Below, piece by piece: positions 1-8,908 of a DNA stretch of 64,000 nt. A program made the position numbers and the translations under genes. The DNA is from Ferruginibacter sp. (GTDB lineage: Bacteria; Bacteroidota; Bacteroidia; Chitinophagales; Chitinophagaceae). The DNA is taken from assembly GCA_013141115.1 (NCBI GenBank), contig JABFRP010000002.1, forward strand, positions 1,600,647 to 1,664,646, given 5' to 3'. The notes under the pieces are model-generated. The model was not told where the DNA came from. It searched no databases and saw only the letters and a list, made by a program, of their open reading frames with translations. Numbering within the stretch: position 1 is the stretch's first letter; the number at the start of each line of letters is the position of its first letter.

Positions 1-660
1 TGCAATTTTTACAGTAATAATATTAATGCGGTCTTCAATAAAATGTTTTTCGGCTATAATGCGCATTAATTCACTAATAAAACCTGCATGTGCAGCAATT
101 GCTTCTTTAACCACTATTTCTTTATAGGCCTTACTCAGCGCCACTATTTCTTCACGCAATTTATCAGACTGATTTTTTAAGTTGTTCATTTGTTGATCAA
201 TATCTGCTCTTTTGCGTGTAAACTCATTTTCACTAAACTCAAAAAGTTTAAGTTCTTCCCGCTTTCTGGCAATTTTATCATCGTATTCTTTTTCTTTTAC
301 AGCCAGTTCCTGCGGAGTTGCAGCTCTAACACGCTGGCCCGTGTGAGGAAAGCTTTCGCCGGGCCCGAACTGGGAACGTGGTACACTGCATCCTGTACAA
401 AATTGCCCCCGACGGTATTCGTCCAATACCGCTATTTTTTCTTCAATCAAATCATTTAATTCTTTCTTTAGTTTTTTTAACTTGATAGATTCCAGGTTAT
501 AGGTTTCAAGATGTTGCCTGTTTAACTCTCCAACTTTGATGTCATTTTTTTCAATTTGATTGGCTTTGTATTCGATAGAAGAAATGCTGCTGGCCCCGGA
601 AGTTTGGCCAATACTTTTAAACACAAAACAAATTGTAATTAACAGAAGAAGGTATTTCAT
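1..660 (-). CDS. Secreted coiled-coil protein, 5' part only
   Basis: The reverse strand is open from an ATG at 660 to the left edge of the window (220 codons, no stop), so the C-terminus is missing. Residues 1-19 form a Sec signal peptide (MKYLLLLI, hydrophobic stretch, then IGQ). The rest is highly charged, with long Lys/Glu/Leu-rich stretches predicted as coiled coil at about residues 50-85 and 115-195. A central non-helical insert (about residues 85-110) carries a CTGC pair of cysteines and Gly/Pro-rich sequence. I do not recognise a family. The CxxC could be a disulfide or a metal site; this is inference. The gene points away from the kinase at 1044, leaving a 383-base intergenic region. 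Confidence 0.8.
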   Translation of the reverse strand, partial: MKYLLLLITICFVFKSIGQTSGASSISSIEYKANQIEKNDIKVGELNRQHLETYNLESIKLKKLKKELNDLIEEKIAVLDEYRRGQFCTGCSVPRSQFGPGESFPHTGQRVRAATPQELAVKEKEYDDKIARKREELKLFEFSENEFTRKRADIDQQMNNLKNQSDKLREEIVALSKAYKEIVVKEAIAAHAGFISELMRIIAEKHFIEDRINIITVKIA

Positions 661-1043
661 GTACGGATAATTTTGGATTGCTGTTTTAGACAATACTGCT
701 TAATTATTTTTATTGGTTGGGTGCATTGCTATTGGTAAATTCTTCAATCGTTATTTTGTATCAAGATGTAAAAATGATTGCTGTAAAAAAATTGTTGGAA
801 TAATAATGCAATTATAGTGGTATTAAAAAAGTAAACCAATACTCATTTAGGGTGACAGATAAAGTAAGTTTTTATAATGTTATACCCTACACAGAACAAT
901 TATTTTAAAGTTGTGTTTTTAGTAATAAGTAGTTGTTGTACTACTTGTGCTGCTGGTTGCTGTTTTATATAATAATGGGGTGATAACACGGTGTTGTATA
1001 TCAAATGCAAATACCTAACTTCATTTGTAATTATTAACCAGCT
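661..1043. other. Intergenic region between divergent genes
   Basis: This 383-base AT-rich stretch separates the leftward gene starting at 660 from the rightward kinase at 1044. I found no open frame, hairpin terminator or clear TAnnTTTG element. It presumably holds promoters for both genes. Confidence 0.5.
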
Positions 1044-3182
1044 ATGATAAAACCATTAAGTGTACTGCTAGCCGTATTGCTATATTACAACGGGTATGCA
1101 CAAACCTCACGTACAGACAGCATCAATGGTTTAATTGTAGCTACTACAGATATAAATGAAAAAGCAAGACTTTTTATTTTACGTAGTAAGGCCTGGCCCA
1201 ACAGCCAAACAGAAAAACCTTTAGCCGATGCACAACAGGCATTGGCCTATTACCAGCAAAGCAAAAATGAAGAAGGGCAGGTAGATGGATATTTACAGCT
1301 ATCAGGTATCTATAGCCGCCAAAATAAATACAAACTGGCATTGGATTTTGATTCTGTTGCTTACAACCTGGCCAACACCACTAATTATAAAAAAGGAAAG
1401 GCATTAGCACTTGGGCTAATGGGCCGCAACCACCAGCAACTGGGCAACTTAAAATTAGCAGAAGAAAAAAACCTGCAATCTTTACAATTATTAAAGGAGG
1501 CTGGTTTAGAAAACGAAATGGCCGAAACGCATAACCGGTTGGGAGTTATTTACCGCAGGCTTTCTGATATAAAAAAATCTCTCTATCATTTTGAAGAAGG
1601 AATTACACTGGCACAAAGTTTTAAAAATGATGCTGTACTGGCAGTATTGTATATGAATAAAGCCAACTCGTTAAATGAAGCTGCACGGTATGATGAAGCT
1701 GTTGGTATGCACCTGAAAAGTATACGCATTAAGGAAAAATTAAAAGATGAAAGGGGGCTGTTACAATCTTTCAATAACATTGCTATAGTATTTATGCGAA
1801 CGCAGCAGTACGAGACCAGCCTGGATTATTTTAGAAAAGCCAATTTGCTGGCAAAGCAATTTAATAATAAAACCAGCCTCGGTTACAATTATGTTAACAT
1901 GGCCGGGTTGTTTAATGTGCTCAATAAAAAAGATTCGGTACCTGCTTTATACGAATTATCGCTGGCTGCATTTAAAGCTACAGAAGAAAAAACCGGTGTA
2001 GGATTAGTGTATCATAATTACGGAAACTTTTTACTGGAACAACAACAACTGGATAAAGCAGAAGAGATGTTGCTGAAGGCTTTGGATATAAGAAAGCAAA
2101 CTAAATCGCTGTACGATATTGCATCTACCATGAATGTAATGGGATCTTTACTAACACAAAAAGGTAAAACAAAAGAAGCAGAAGATTTACTGCTGCAATC
2201 GCTGGCCATGCTTAAAGATGAAAACAGTGTGCGCCAAAAAGATGCGTATAAACATTTGGCGGAGCATTACAAAGCCACCGGTAATTACGAAGAAGCCTAT
2301 AAATACCAGGCCGGTTATATTACTATGAGTGATACACTGGCTGATGAAAATGAAGTAACAACCATGTTACGCACGCAATCGCAGTATGAAGTGGAAAAAA
2401 GAGATGCACAACTGGAGCTGGCAAAAAAAGATAAAGCTTTACAGTATCTGTCGGTAAGTAAAAAAAATCAGCAATTAGTTTATTTGGGTATTGCGCTGGT
2501 ATTGGCATTACTGTTGTGTGGTGTATTTTATTTTATTTACCGCAATAAAAAACAACATGCTGTAGTACTGGAAAATAAAAACAGCCAGATCGAAACATTA
2601 ATACGCGAACTGCACCACCGCGTAAAAAATAATTTACAGGTAGTGTCAGGATTGTTATCGCTGCAATCCAGCCGGATGGAAGATGATAAAGCACGCCAGG
2701 CTATGGACGAAGGCAGAACAAGGGTGGATGCAATGGCAATGATCCATCAAAAATTATATATGGATAAAGATTTGGCTGGCGTGGATATTAAAGATTACCT
2801 GGAAAATTTAACCAGCTCATTAGCGGGCAGTTTTGGGTATAATAAACAACATATCGAAACCAGTGTAGCTATGCAACAGCCATCGCTGGATATTGATATG
2901 GCCATACCCATTGGATTAATTGTGAACGAACTGGTGACCAATGCTTTTAAACATGCTTTTAGTAGCACCGCACAACCCAAAATAAAGATCAGCCTTATCC
3001 GAAATGAAGACGGTAGTATGGATTTAAATGTTGCTGATAATGGCAGTGGCATATTAACCGATACCGATACTTCAAAATCGTTTGGGATGAAGCTGGTACA
3101 CACACTGGTAACTCAATTAAATGGCAGCATACAGCAGCAGCATAATAATGGCACCATTTATAGCATACAGATAAGAGCCTGA
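1044..3182 (+). CDS. TPR sensor histidine kinase (HisKA_2 type)
   Basis: Membrane-bound sensor kinase of 712 residues. A signal peptide (about 1-19) is followed by a periplasmic array of tetratricopeptide repeats (about 60-430), a short coiled coil, one transmembrane helix (about 476-500) and a cytoplasmic kinase. The H-box ELHHRVKNN (about 522-530; H524/H525) is the HisKA_2/HWE-like form, not classical HisKA. The ATPase domain has the N-box NELVTNAFKH (628-637) and G-box DNGSG (665-669). It should autophosphorylate and pass phosphate to the regulator that starts 7 bases downstream, forming a two-gene operon. The signal is unknown; the TPR array suggests protein or peptide sensing, which is inference. 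Confidence 0.9.
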   Translation: MIKPLSVLLAVLLYYNGYAQTSRTDSINGLIVATTDINEKARLFILRSKAWPNSQTEKPLADAQQALAYYQQSKNEEGQVDGYLQLSGIYSRQNKYKLALDFDSVAYNLANTTNYKKGKALALGLMGRNHQQLGNLKLAEEKNLQSLQLLKEAGLENEMAETHNRLGVIYRRLSDIKKSLYHFEEGITLAQSFKNDAVLAVLYMNKANSLNEAARYDEAVGMHLKSIRIKEKLKDERGLLQSFNNIAIVFMRTQQYETSLDYFRKANLLAKQFNNKTSLGYNYVNMAGLFNVLNKKDSVPALYELSLAAFKATEEKTGVGLVYHNYGNFLLEQQQLDKAEEMLLKALDIRKQTKSLYDIASTMNVMGSLLTQKGKTKEAEDLLLQSLAMLKDENSVRQKDAYKHLAEHYKATGNYEEAYKYQAGYITMSDTLADENEVTTMLRTQSQYEVEKRDAQLELAKKDKALQYLSVSKKNQQLVYLGIALVLALLLCGVFYFIYRNKKQHAVVLENKNSQIETLIRELHHRVKNNLQVVSGLLSLQSSRMEDDKARQAMDEGRTRVDAMAMIHQKLYMDKDLAGVDIKDYLENLTSSLAGSFGYNKQHIETSVAMQQPSLDIDMAIPIGLIVNELVTNAFKHAFSSTAQPKIKISLIRNEDGSMDLNVADNGSGILTDTDTSKSFGMKLVHTLVTQLNGSIQQQHNNGTIYSIQIRA

Positions 3183-3189
3183 TAAAAGC

Positions 3190-3786
3190 ATGATGGAAAA
3201 CCCAACAGTACTGATAGTAGAAGACGAGTTAATAACAGCAGTAAGTATTGAAGAACTACTGCAGGAAGAAGATTATAATATTATTGGCATTGCCCGTGAT
3301 GCAGTAACGGCATTGCGTTTGTGCAACCAGGCTGCAGCACCACCTGCTGTTGTAATTTGCGATATTAATATTAAAGGAACAGTACAAGGTACTGAGCTGG
3401 CCGGGCAATTAAAAGAATTGTACGGCTGCGAAATAATTTTTTTAACCGCATACGCAGATGCTAAAACCCTGCAGGCTGCTTTTACAAAAGACCCGGTGAT
3501 GTATGTGGTAAAACCATATACCGATGTGCAGGTACTGGTGGCATTGCAGATGGCCTTTCATAAAATTTATAATAAAGAAAAAACTTTTGTGCAAAATGGG
3601 CTTGATTTAACAGAGCGGGAAAAAGAAATAGCGCTGCTGGTGGCCCAAGGTATGTCATCCAAGCAAGTGGCACGCAAACTTACTATTAGTATTGAAACAG
3701 TAAAAACCCACCGCCGCCGCATGCTGCAAAAAAATAACATCAGCAGCTTTCCGCATTTGGTGTACCTGATGAATAAGGAAGCCTGA
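3190..3786 (+). CDS. Response regulator, REC plus LuxR-type HTH
   Basis: This 198-residue protein has a receiver domain (about 5-120) with the acidic pair E11/D12, phosphoacceptor D58, T86 and K108. A LuxR/GerE helix-turn-helix follows at about 139-185 (LTEREKEI ... SIETVKTHRRR). It is the cognate partner of the histidine kinase 7 bases upstream and should bind DNA as a phosphorylated dimer. A second in-frame ATG directly follows the first (3193), so the true start could be one codon later. The target genes are not evident from the sequence. Confidence 0.92.
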   Translation: MMENPTVLIVEDELITAVSIEELLQEEDYNIIGIARDAVTALRLCNQAAAPPAVVICDINIKGTVQGTELAGQLKELYGCEIIFLTAYADAKTLQAAFTKDPVMYVVKPYTDVQVLVALQMAFHKIYNKEKTFVQNGLDLTEREKEIALLVAQGMSSKQVARKLTISIETVKTHRRRMLQKNNISSFPHLVYLMNKEA

Positions 3787-3879
3787 CCCTTATTGCAGCA
3801 ACAATAAAAATACCACGGGTTGGGTATACTAAAATCAATAAAATTTTCATTGCTTTATCTTTTAAAAGCAAATTGATAA

Positions 3880-4341
3880 ATGAAACCACTTTTTATTTTA
3901 CTACTATTTTTTTCTTTTTTGCAAACCACTGCACAAAACCTGAAACCTTTTGAAGCCAATAATGGTTTGTATGGTTATAAAGATGATAAAGGTAAAATTG
4001 TAATTGCTGCACAATATGTAACGGCCACTTATTTTTTTAGTGGCGTAAATAAAGCCTGGGTGTACCTCAACGAAAAATTTGCCCTCATTGATAAAAAAGG
4101 AAAACTGGTGATACCTTTTAAATACAGCTATGTAAATTATTTTACAGAAGGCATGGCAGTGATTGCCATAAATACAAAATTTATGGAGGCCGGTGGCAAC
4201 TATGGTTTTGTAGATAAGCATGGTAAAGAAACTATTCCGCTGATATACGATTATGCAGAGGAATTTAAAAACGGTAAAGCCAAAGTAAAAAAAGGTAACG
4301 AAGAATTTTATATTGATAAAACAGGTAAACGCATTAAATAG
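3880..4341 (+). CDS. Secreted WG-repeat protein
   Basis: A 153-residue protein with a signal peptide (about 1-18, ending TTAQ) followed by WG (KWG) beta-repeats. Recurrent units of the form G-Y/F-x-D-x-x-G-K-x-x-I-P/A-x-x-Y are seen at about residues 30-45, 68-83, 108-123 and 140-152. Such repeats are common in exported Bacteroidota proteins and are thought to form a propeller-like or solenoid beta fold; no catalytic residues are apparent. It is a monocistron ending ahead of the hairpin at 4479-4512. Confidence 0.8.
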   Translation: MKPLFILLLFFSFLQTTAQNLKPFEANNGLYGYKDDKGKIVIAAQYVTATYFFSGVNKAWVYLNEKFALIDKKGKLVIPFKYSYVNYFTEGMAVIAINTKFMEAGGNYGFVDKHGKETIPLIYDYAEEFKNGKAKVKKGNEEFYIDKTGKRIK

Positions 4342-4478
4342 CAACAAATCTTACCCTAAAATAAATACTTGCAATGGCTTACAAGGGTAATTTCCAGTTT
4401 ATATATCTTCTATAATTTTTTACACTGCGATGGCTATTTTTATCAACACATTTGCGTAGTTGTTACAATCCGCAATAA

Positions 4479-4512
4479 AAAAGCCGGCACCGTAAATGGC
4501 GCCGGGCTTTTT
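4479..4512. terminator. Probable bidirectional Rho-independent terminator
   Basis: A GC-rich hairpin (AAGCCGGC against GCCGGGCTT) is flanked by A-rich sequence on the left and T-rich sequence on the right. It lies between the converging genes 3880-4341 (+) and 4531-5022 (-), so it can terminate both. Confidence 0.75.
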
Positions 4513-4530
4513 ATATAGCAGGATAGGGTT

Positions 4531-5022
4531 TTATTTTGCAGTGGCAGTAGGCAAATCACTGTTCCAAACATCACGGTGCATTTTCCATTTACCGTTTTCT
4601 TCTTTCCACATTACTATAAATTTCCCTTTATCTATCGATACACCCTTATCGGCAAACATTTCGTAACTGCCGGTTTCTATTACACCTTCTTTACCACCCA
4701 TTACTTCTGCGGTGGTAATTTTTGCGCCACGGATACCCATAGCATAGCCGCCTTTAAAAAATGCAGTGATAGCCGCAGTGCCGCACATTTTTGGCATATT
4801 GCTGGGGTTAATGCAGGCATCGCTGGTGTAATGGCTTACAAAACCTGTAGAATCTCCGGTGGCAAAACCATCACCAAATGTTGCATTGCTGGCGGCAATG
4901 GCGGCAATGGCAGAATCTAAACTAAATGCAGGTGCTTCAGTTGCTGTTTTTTCAGCTTCGTTATTGCAGGAAAATAAAATACTGCAGCATATAGCCGCAA
5001 CAGGTAAAAAGATTTTTTTCAT
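4531..5022 (-). CDS. Lipoprotein with SnoaL/DUF4440-like domain
   Basis: A 163-residue protein. I place the start at the ATG at 5022 because it gives MKKIFLPVAAICCSILFSC, a lipoprotein signal with Cys19 at the lipobox; longer readings add an implausible N-terminus. Residues about 35-155 resemble the NTF2-like SnoaL/DUF4440 fold: an N-terminal helix with ALA-rich sequence, a D-x-x-x-F-x-S-H-Y-T segment, and terminal strands IVMWKEENGKWKMHRD. Members are small-molecule binding proteins or isomerase-like; the function here is unknown. It is transcribed toward the terminator at 4479-4512. Confidence 0.8.
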   Translation of the reverse strand: MKKIFLPVAAICCSILFSCNNEAEKTATEAPAFSLDSAIAAIAASNATFGDGFATGDSTGFVSHYTSDACINPSNMPKMCGTAAITAFFKGGYAMGIRGAKITTAEVMGGKEGVIETGSYEMFADKGVSIDKGKFIVMWKEENGKWKMHRDVWNSDLPTATAK

Positions 5023-5143
5023 TTGTAATGTTTTAAGTGTGGCATAAATGTAACAGTAATAAACCGGTAATGCAATGTGGGTAGTGGGTATTTTAGTGGT
5101 AGAAATGGCAGGCAGAGCAGCAGCAATTGCAGTGTAATACATT

Positions 5144-5172
5144 TCTCTGCGCCCTCTACTCCTCTGCGTGCC
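5144..5172. repeat. Short dispersed intergenic repeat (CTCTGCG type)
   Basis: This intergenic segment contains two CTCTGCG words (tctctgcgccctcta and cctctgcgtgcca). From memory it resembles short dispersed intergenic words found in many Bacteroidota genomes. Only this copy is in the window, so its repeat status is inferred. Confidence 0.3.
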
Positions 5173-5216
5173 ACATCCTTCTTTGTATCTTTTTTACTTT
5201 GCATCTTTGCTAAAAA

Positions 5217-5978
5217 CTACAAATTCATCCCACCCGAAACCTCAATCCTTTGTCCATTGATCCATCTGCCTTCTTCGGTACATAAAAATGCTACCACGCC
5301 ACCTATATCATCGGGTAAGCCTGTGCGACCCAATGCAGTAATGCCTGCAACCATTTTATTAAGGTCGGCATTATCCCTTACTGCACCGCCACCAAAATCG
5401 GTTTCAATAGCGCCGGGAGCCACCACATTAACTGCAATACCACGGCTGCCTAATTCTTTAGCCATGTACCTGGTGAGTGTTTCAATAGCGCCTTTCATGG
5501 CTGCATACGCTGCGTAACCCGGCATGCTAAACCTTGCCAAACCGCTGGATAAATTTATAATGCGGCCCCCATCATTAATTACAGGCAATGCCTTTTGTGT
5601 TAAAAAGAATACCCCTTTAAAATGAATGTTCATCAGGGTATCAAATTGTTCTTCGGTGGTAGCTTCGATGGATGCATGAATACCAACGCCTGCATTGTTA
5701 ATTAAAAAATTGAAAGCAGTGGCATTAAAAGTATTTTGCAAAACATTTTTTAGCTGAATATAAAAAGCATCAAAACTTTTTATATCTCCCGTATTTAATT
5801 GCAGTGCAGCCGCTTTTTGCCCGCTTTGTTCAATAGCTGCTACTACCGCCAGTGCTTCCTCTTTTTTACTGTTGTAGGTAATAATTACATCAATACCTTT
5901 TTGGGCAAGATGAAGCGCCATGTTTTTTCCCAGCCCACGGCTGCCCCCTGTTACCAGTGCAATTTTTGTTTGTGTCAT
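5217..5978 (-). CDS. Short-chain dehydrogenase/reductase (SDR)
   Basis: NAD(P)-dependent oxidoreductase of 253 residues, a typical classical-SDR length. The start at 5978 gives MTQTKIALVTGGSRGLGK, which puts the TGxxxGxG cofactor loop at residues 10-17. NNAG lies at 94-97, the catalytic serine at S144/S145 (NLSSG) and the catalytic pair at Y158/K162 (YAAMK). Closest in form to 3-oxoacyl-ACP reductase (FabG)-like enzymes, but the substrate cannot be told. The AraC-type regulator upstream on the same strand (6079-6984, 100-base gap) probably controls it. Confidence 0.88.
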   Translation of the reverse strand: MTQTKIALVTGGSRGLGKNMALHLAQKGIDVIITYNSKKEEALAVVAAIEQSGQKAAALQLNTGDIKSFDAFYIQLKNVLQNTFNATAFNFLINNAGVGIHASIEATTEEQFDTLMNIHFKGVFFLTQKALPVINDGGRIINLSSGLARFSMPGYAAYAAMKGAIETLTRYMAKELGSRGIAVNVVAPGAIETDFGGGAVRDNADLNKMVAGITALGRTGLPDDIGGVVAFLCTEEGRWINGQRIEVSGGMNL

Positions 5979-6078
5979 TGTAATTTGTTTTAAAATTTGA
6001 TGACACAAAATTGCAGCAATAACCAACCATGGCTGTTGCAAGCATCAATCCGTTGTTTGTAAAATTCAAATAAAGAGG

Positions 6079-6984
6079 TTAGGAACGAAAAGCCAGCGGT
6101 GCCACCGAAGTTTGCTTACGAAAGAAATTAGAAAAATGCGCCAGCTCCTCAAAGCCCAGGCTATCGCTGATCTCCGAAATATTCCAGTCGGTTTGCTTTA
6201 ATAATATTTTAGCTTCCTGTATTACCCGGCCGCTGATGAGCTCGGTGGTGGTTTTGCCGGTGGTTTCTTTTAATACTTTGTTCAGGTGGTTTACATGTAC
6301 GGCCAGGCAGCTGGCATAATCTTTAGCCGTTCTTAATTGTAGTTGCTGCCGGGGCGATTCTATTGGAAACTGCCGCTCCAGCAACTCGATAAACAACGAG
6401 GTAACACGGGCACCCGCTGTATGTGCCGGGTACAATGCCGTGGCCGGTTGCAGTTTTTGCCCGTAGTGAATCAACTCCAGCACATAGTTGCGCAGCAGAT
6501 CGTATTTATAAGCGTAATTGCCGGCAAGTTCCCTGTGCATTTTATCAAAAATAGCGCTCAGCTCTTTGGCATCGGCAGCGCTTAATTCAAATACAGGATA
6601 ACCGCCGGGCTTAAAAATAGGTAGCTCATCCAATGCGGTGCCGCTTATGCTTTTATTTAAAAATTCGTCTGTAAAAATACAGAAGAAGCCGCCCTGTTTT
6701 TCATCCTGAGGTACATAATGGTAGGGCACTTTAGGTGAGGCAAACAGTAATGCATTTTTTTGTATGTCGATCACTTTATCGGCATACTCTGCCTTGTTCT
6801 TCCCTTTTATTAAACTGATCTTGTAAAAGCTGCGCCGGTTATAGGGCATTGGCTGTTTAGCTTTAAGATGTGCAATAGTATCAGCAATACTAAATACATT
6901 AAAATGCCCTATCTCTTTACTGATACCTTCAGGAATATGAGGCGCTATGTCTTTATAAAAATCTTCGAGAGAAGTGATTTTCAT
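6079..6984 (-). CDS. AraC-family transcriptional regulator
   Basis: A 301-residue protein with an N-terminal cupin-like ligand domain (about 30-170) and a C-terminal two-HTH AraC domain (about 205-300). The latter contains the typical ISEISDSLGFEELAHFSNFFRK recognition region followed by a proline-containing end (TSVAPLAFR). It lies directly upstream of the SDR gene on the same strand, so it is likely the local regulator of that gene. A TAnnTTTG -7 element lies 23 bases ahead of the start (7007-7014, minus strand). Confidence 0.88.
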   Translation of the reverse strand: MKITSLEDFYKDIAPHIPEGISKEIGHFNVFSIADTIAHLKAKQPMPYNRRSFYKISLIKGKNKAEYADKVIDIQKNALLFASPKVPYHYVPQDEKQGGFFCIFTDEFLNKSISGTALDELPIFKPGGYPVFELSAADAKELSAIFDKMHRELAGNYAYKYDLLRNYVLELIHYGQKLQPATALYPAHTAGARVTSLFIELLERQFPIESPRQQLQLRTAKDYASCLAVHVNHLNKVLKETTGKTTTELISGRVIQEAKILLKQTDWNISEISDSLGFEELAHFSNFFRKQTSVAPLAFRS

Positions 6985-7006
6985 TGTTGTTGGGGTTTGC
7001 GAAATT

Positions 7007-7014
7007 CAAATGTA
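7007..7014 (-). promoter_or_regulatory. Bacteroidota -7 element for the AraC gene
   Basis: Read on the minus strand this is TACATTTG, an exact match to the TAnnTTTG -7 consensus, placed suitably upstream of the ATG at 6984. No strong -33 TTTG was picked out. Confidence 0.45.
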
Positions 7015-7134
7015 GGGAAAAGAGGTGGGAGGGAAAATAGAACTATCGAAAAATATTTGAGCTTTAATATATCCACACTGGAATTTCAAAACTTTCTCAT
7101 AAGGCTCTTGTATACATTTACCTTGTTTAAGTAT

Positions 7135-7149
7135 GTTTTAAAATTGTAA
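7135..7149 (+). repeat. Left copy of 15-bp inverted repeat flanking the accessory operon
   Basis: GTTTTAAAATTGTAA here is the exact reverse complement of 13045-13059. The two copies sit just outside the five-gene operon (and its 3' remnant). The word is AT-rich, so chance is not excluded. Confidence 0.45.
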
Positions 7150-7159
7150 TTCAAAAGAG

Positions 7160-7167
7160 TATATTTG
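7160..7167 (+). promoter_or_regulatory. -7 element for the thyA-led operon
   Basis: TATATTTG matches TAnnTTTG exactly and lies 23 bases ahead of the thyA ATG at 7191. It is inside the flanking inverted repeat, so the operon carries its own promoter. Only a weak T-rich -33 candidate lies upstream. Confidence 0.5.
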
Positions 7168-7190
7168 TTTTAAACATTGAATTATAAACC

Positions 7191-7985
7191 ATGAATCAAT
7201 ACGAAATACTTCTTAGACATGTTTTAGATAAGGGTATCTCAAAGACGGATCGAACAGGAACTGGTACCAAAAGTGTTTTTGGATATCAGATGCGATTTGA
7301 TTTAGCAGAAGGCTTTCCTTTAATTACTACAAAGAAGATGCACCTAAAATCAATAATATATGAATTATTATGGTTCTTGAAAGGAGAAACAAATATTAAA
7401 TACTTAAAGGAACATGGTGTTACAATTTGGGACGAATGGGCTGATAAAAATGGTGAATTAGGTCCAATTTATGGATATCAGTGGCGAAAATGGCCTACAC
7501 AAGATGGCAAGTTTATCGATCAGATAAGTAAAGTAATAGAACAAATAAAAAAGAGCCCAGATTCCAGAAGAATGATAGTTAGTGCGTGGAATGTTGCAGA
7601 TATTGAGAAGATGGCTCTACCTGCTTGTCACGCTTTTTTTCAATTTTATGTGGCTGACAGTAAATTATCTTGCCAAATGTATCAAAGAAGTGCAGATTTG
7701 TTTCTTGGAGTACCTTTTAATATTGCATCTTACGCATTATTGACAATGATGATAGCGCAAGTTTGTGATTTAGAACTTGGGGACTTTGTTCATTCTTTTG
7801 GAGATACTCATATTTATAATAACCATGTGGCACAAGTGAAAAAGCAATTGCAAAGAGAACCAAGGCCGTATCCACAAATGATTATTAATAAAAGTGTAAA
7901 AAATATTTTTGATTTTAAATACGAAGATTTCAGCTTGGTAAATTACAATCCCTATCCATCAATAAAAGCAGACATATCTATATAA
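7191..7985 (+). CDS. thyA: Thymidylate synthase (ThyA)
   Basis: Folate-dependent methylation of dUMP to dTMP in the cytoplasm. At 264 residues it matches the E. coli enzyme length, and key residues fall at the same numbers: R21 in RTGTGT, catalytic C146 in [11 protein letters not shown]169 and N177 in [11 protein letters not shown], and a GDTHIYNNH segment. N177 favours dUMP over dCMP, so this looks like a true thymidylate synthase, not a cytosine hydroxymethylase. Unusually, it is the first gene of an AT-rich accessory operon: its TAA stop shares one base with the next ATG (TAATG). No dihydrofolate reductase gene follows. Whether it is the cell's only thyA or a second copy cannot be told from this window. 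Confidence 0.95.
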   Translation: MNQYEILLRHVLDKGISKTDRTGTGTKSVFGYQMRFDLAEGFPLITTKKMHLKSIIYELLWFLKGETNIKYLKEHGVTIWDEWADKNGELGPIYGYQWRKWPTQDGKFIDQISKVIEQIKKSPDSRRMIVSAWNVADIEKMALPACHAFFQFYVADSKLSCQMYQRSADLFLGVPFNIASYALLTMMIAQVCDLELGDFVHSFGDTHIYNNHVAQVKKQLQREPRPYPQMIINKSVKNIFDFKYEDFSLVNYNPYPSIKADISI

Positions 7986-8908
7986 TGGATCATCAGCAGT
8001 ATTTAGATGAAAAAATGCACCAATTAAGAGTGGTTTGTCAATCACAGTGGGACTACCTAAAATATTCAGATTTTGACAAATGGCTTAGCGATAATTTTCA
8101 AAATGATATTGAGGGCAGATACTATGTTACTAAAATTTTATTGCATACTGTATACTACTCAAAAAAGGATATGGAAAAGTTAATGCACTATGGCTTATAT
8201 GAAAAAATATATGGTAAACAAGTTAAAGCGGATCTTGTTGCTAAAGAGGATATTTATTTAAGCACAAGTGTTGCAGAGGGAATTGTTCATCAATTAAAAG
8301 AGTCAACATTTTTTATTCCTTTATTAGATTCAGATAAACCTTCAGAAAGTGGCAATGGTATAATAGGCGATTTAGTTCACAAGATGAATGTGTCTGAAAA
8401 CCAAGTAGATTTTCATCGAAATGTTACGGAAGGAAAATTGAGTGGGTACAAATATTTGATATTTGTGGATGATTGCATCGGCTCTGGAAACCAGCTTAAA
8501 AAATTTTGGAACTCCGCACCAATAAAGCAAATCAGAGATATATGTGAGAAATTGAGTATTAAAATTTATTATATAGTACTAATTGGGTATGACAATAATA
8601 TTGAAAAATTAAAACTAGCAGATGATTTACAAGGGTTAGAAGTTGTTGTTTGCGATTTACTTACTGACAAAAATAGAGTTTTTTCAGAGGGTAATATTAT
8701 TTGGGATAAGGATACAAATGAAAAAGAAGCAGCTATTGCATACTTTGAAAAAATAAAAAAACAAAAAGGAATTAATTTTTTAGGGTATAAAAAATTAGAT
8801 TTTGCAGTGATTTTACATGATAGATTACCAAACTGGTCATTGCCAATTTTTTGGAAAAAAAATAGCCTATGGTCAAATTTACTTCAAAGAAAAACATCTA
8901 ACCAATAA
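7985..8908 (+). CDS. Phosphoribosyltransferase-like protein (PRTase-CE type)
   Basis: A 307-residue cytoplasmic protein. The clearest motif is a PRPP-binding loop at about 157-170 (YLIFVDDCIGSGNQ), matching the hydrophobic-DD-x-x-x-[ST]-G signature of type I phosphoribosyltransferases. An N-terminal helical region (about 1-100) precedes it. It starts inside the stop of thyA and its own stop overlaps the ATPase start (TAATG at both joints), so the three are translationally coupled. From memory, such proteins pair with ORC-CDC6 family ATPases in predicted prokaryotic conflict systems, where the PRTase is a proposed effector. This is family knowledge not verified here, and no substrate is known. 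It lacks similarity to the purine/pyrimidine salvage PRTases I know. Confidence 0.75.
   Translation: MDHQQYLDEKMHQLRVVCQSQWDYLKYSDFDKWLSDNFQNDIEGRYYVTKILLHTVYYSKKDMEKLMHYGLYEKIYGKQVKADLVAKEDIYLSTSVAEGIVHQLKESTFFIPLLDSDKPSESGNGIIGDLVHKMNVSENQVDFHRNVTEGKLSGYKYLIFVDDCIGSGNQLKKFWNSAPIKQIRDICEKLSIKIYYIVLIGYDNNIEKLKLADDLQGLEVVVCDLLTDKNRVFSEGNIIWDKDTNEKEAAIAYFEKIKKQKGINFLGYKKLDFAVILHDRLPNWSLPIFWKKNSLWSNLLQRKTSNQ

Noticed and set aside
190..459. Plus-strand 89-codon frame near the left edge
   Set aside because: It lies wholly inside the minus-strand coiled-coil gene, which has a signal peptide and coherent composition; the plus frame is a shadow.
7191..7985. ThyA as a phage-type deoxycytidylate or uridylate hydroxymethylase
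   Set aside because: N177, C146 and other residues match true thymidylate synthases at the same positions.
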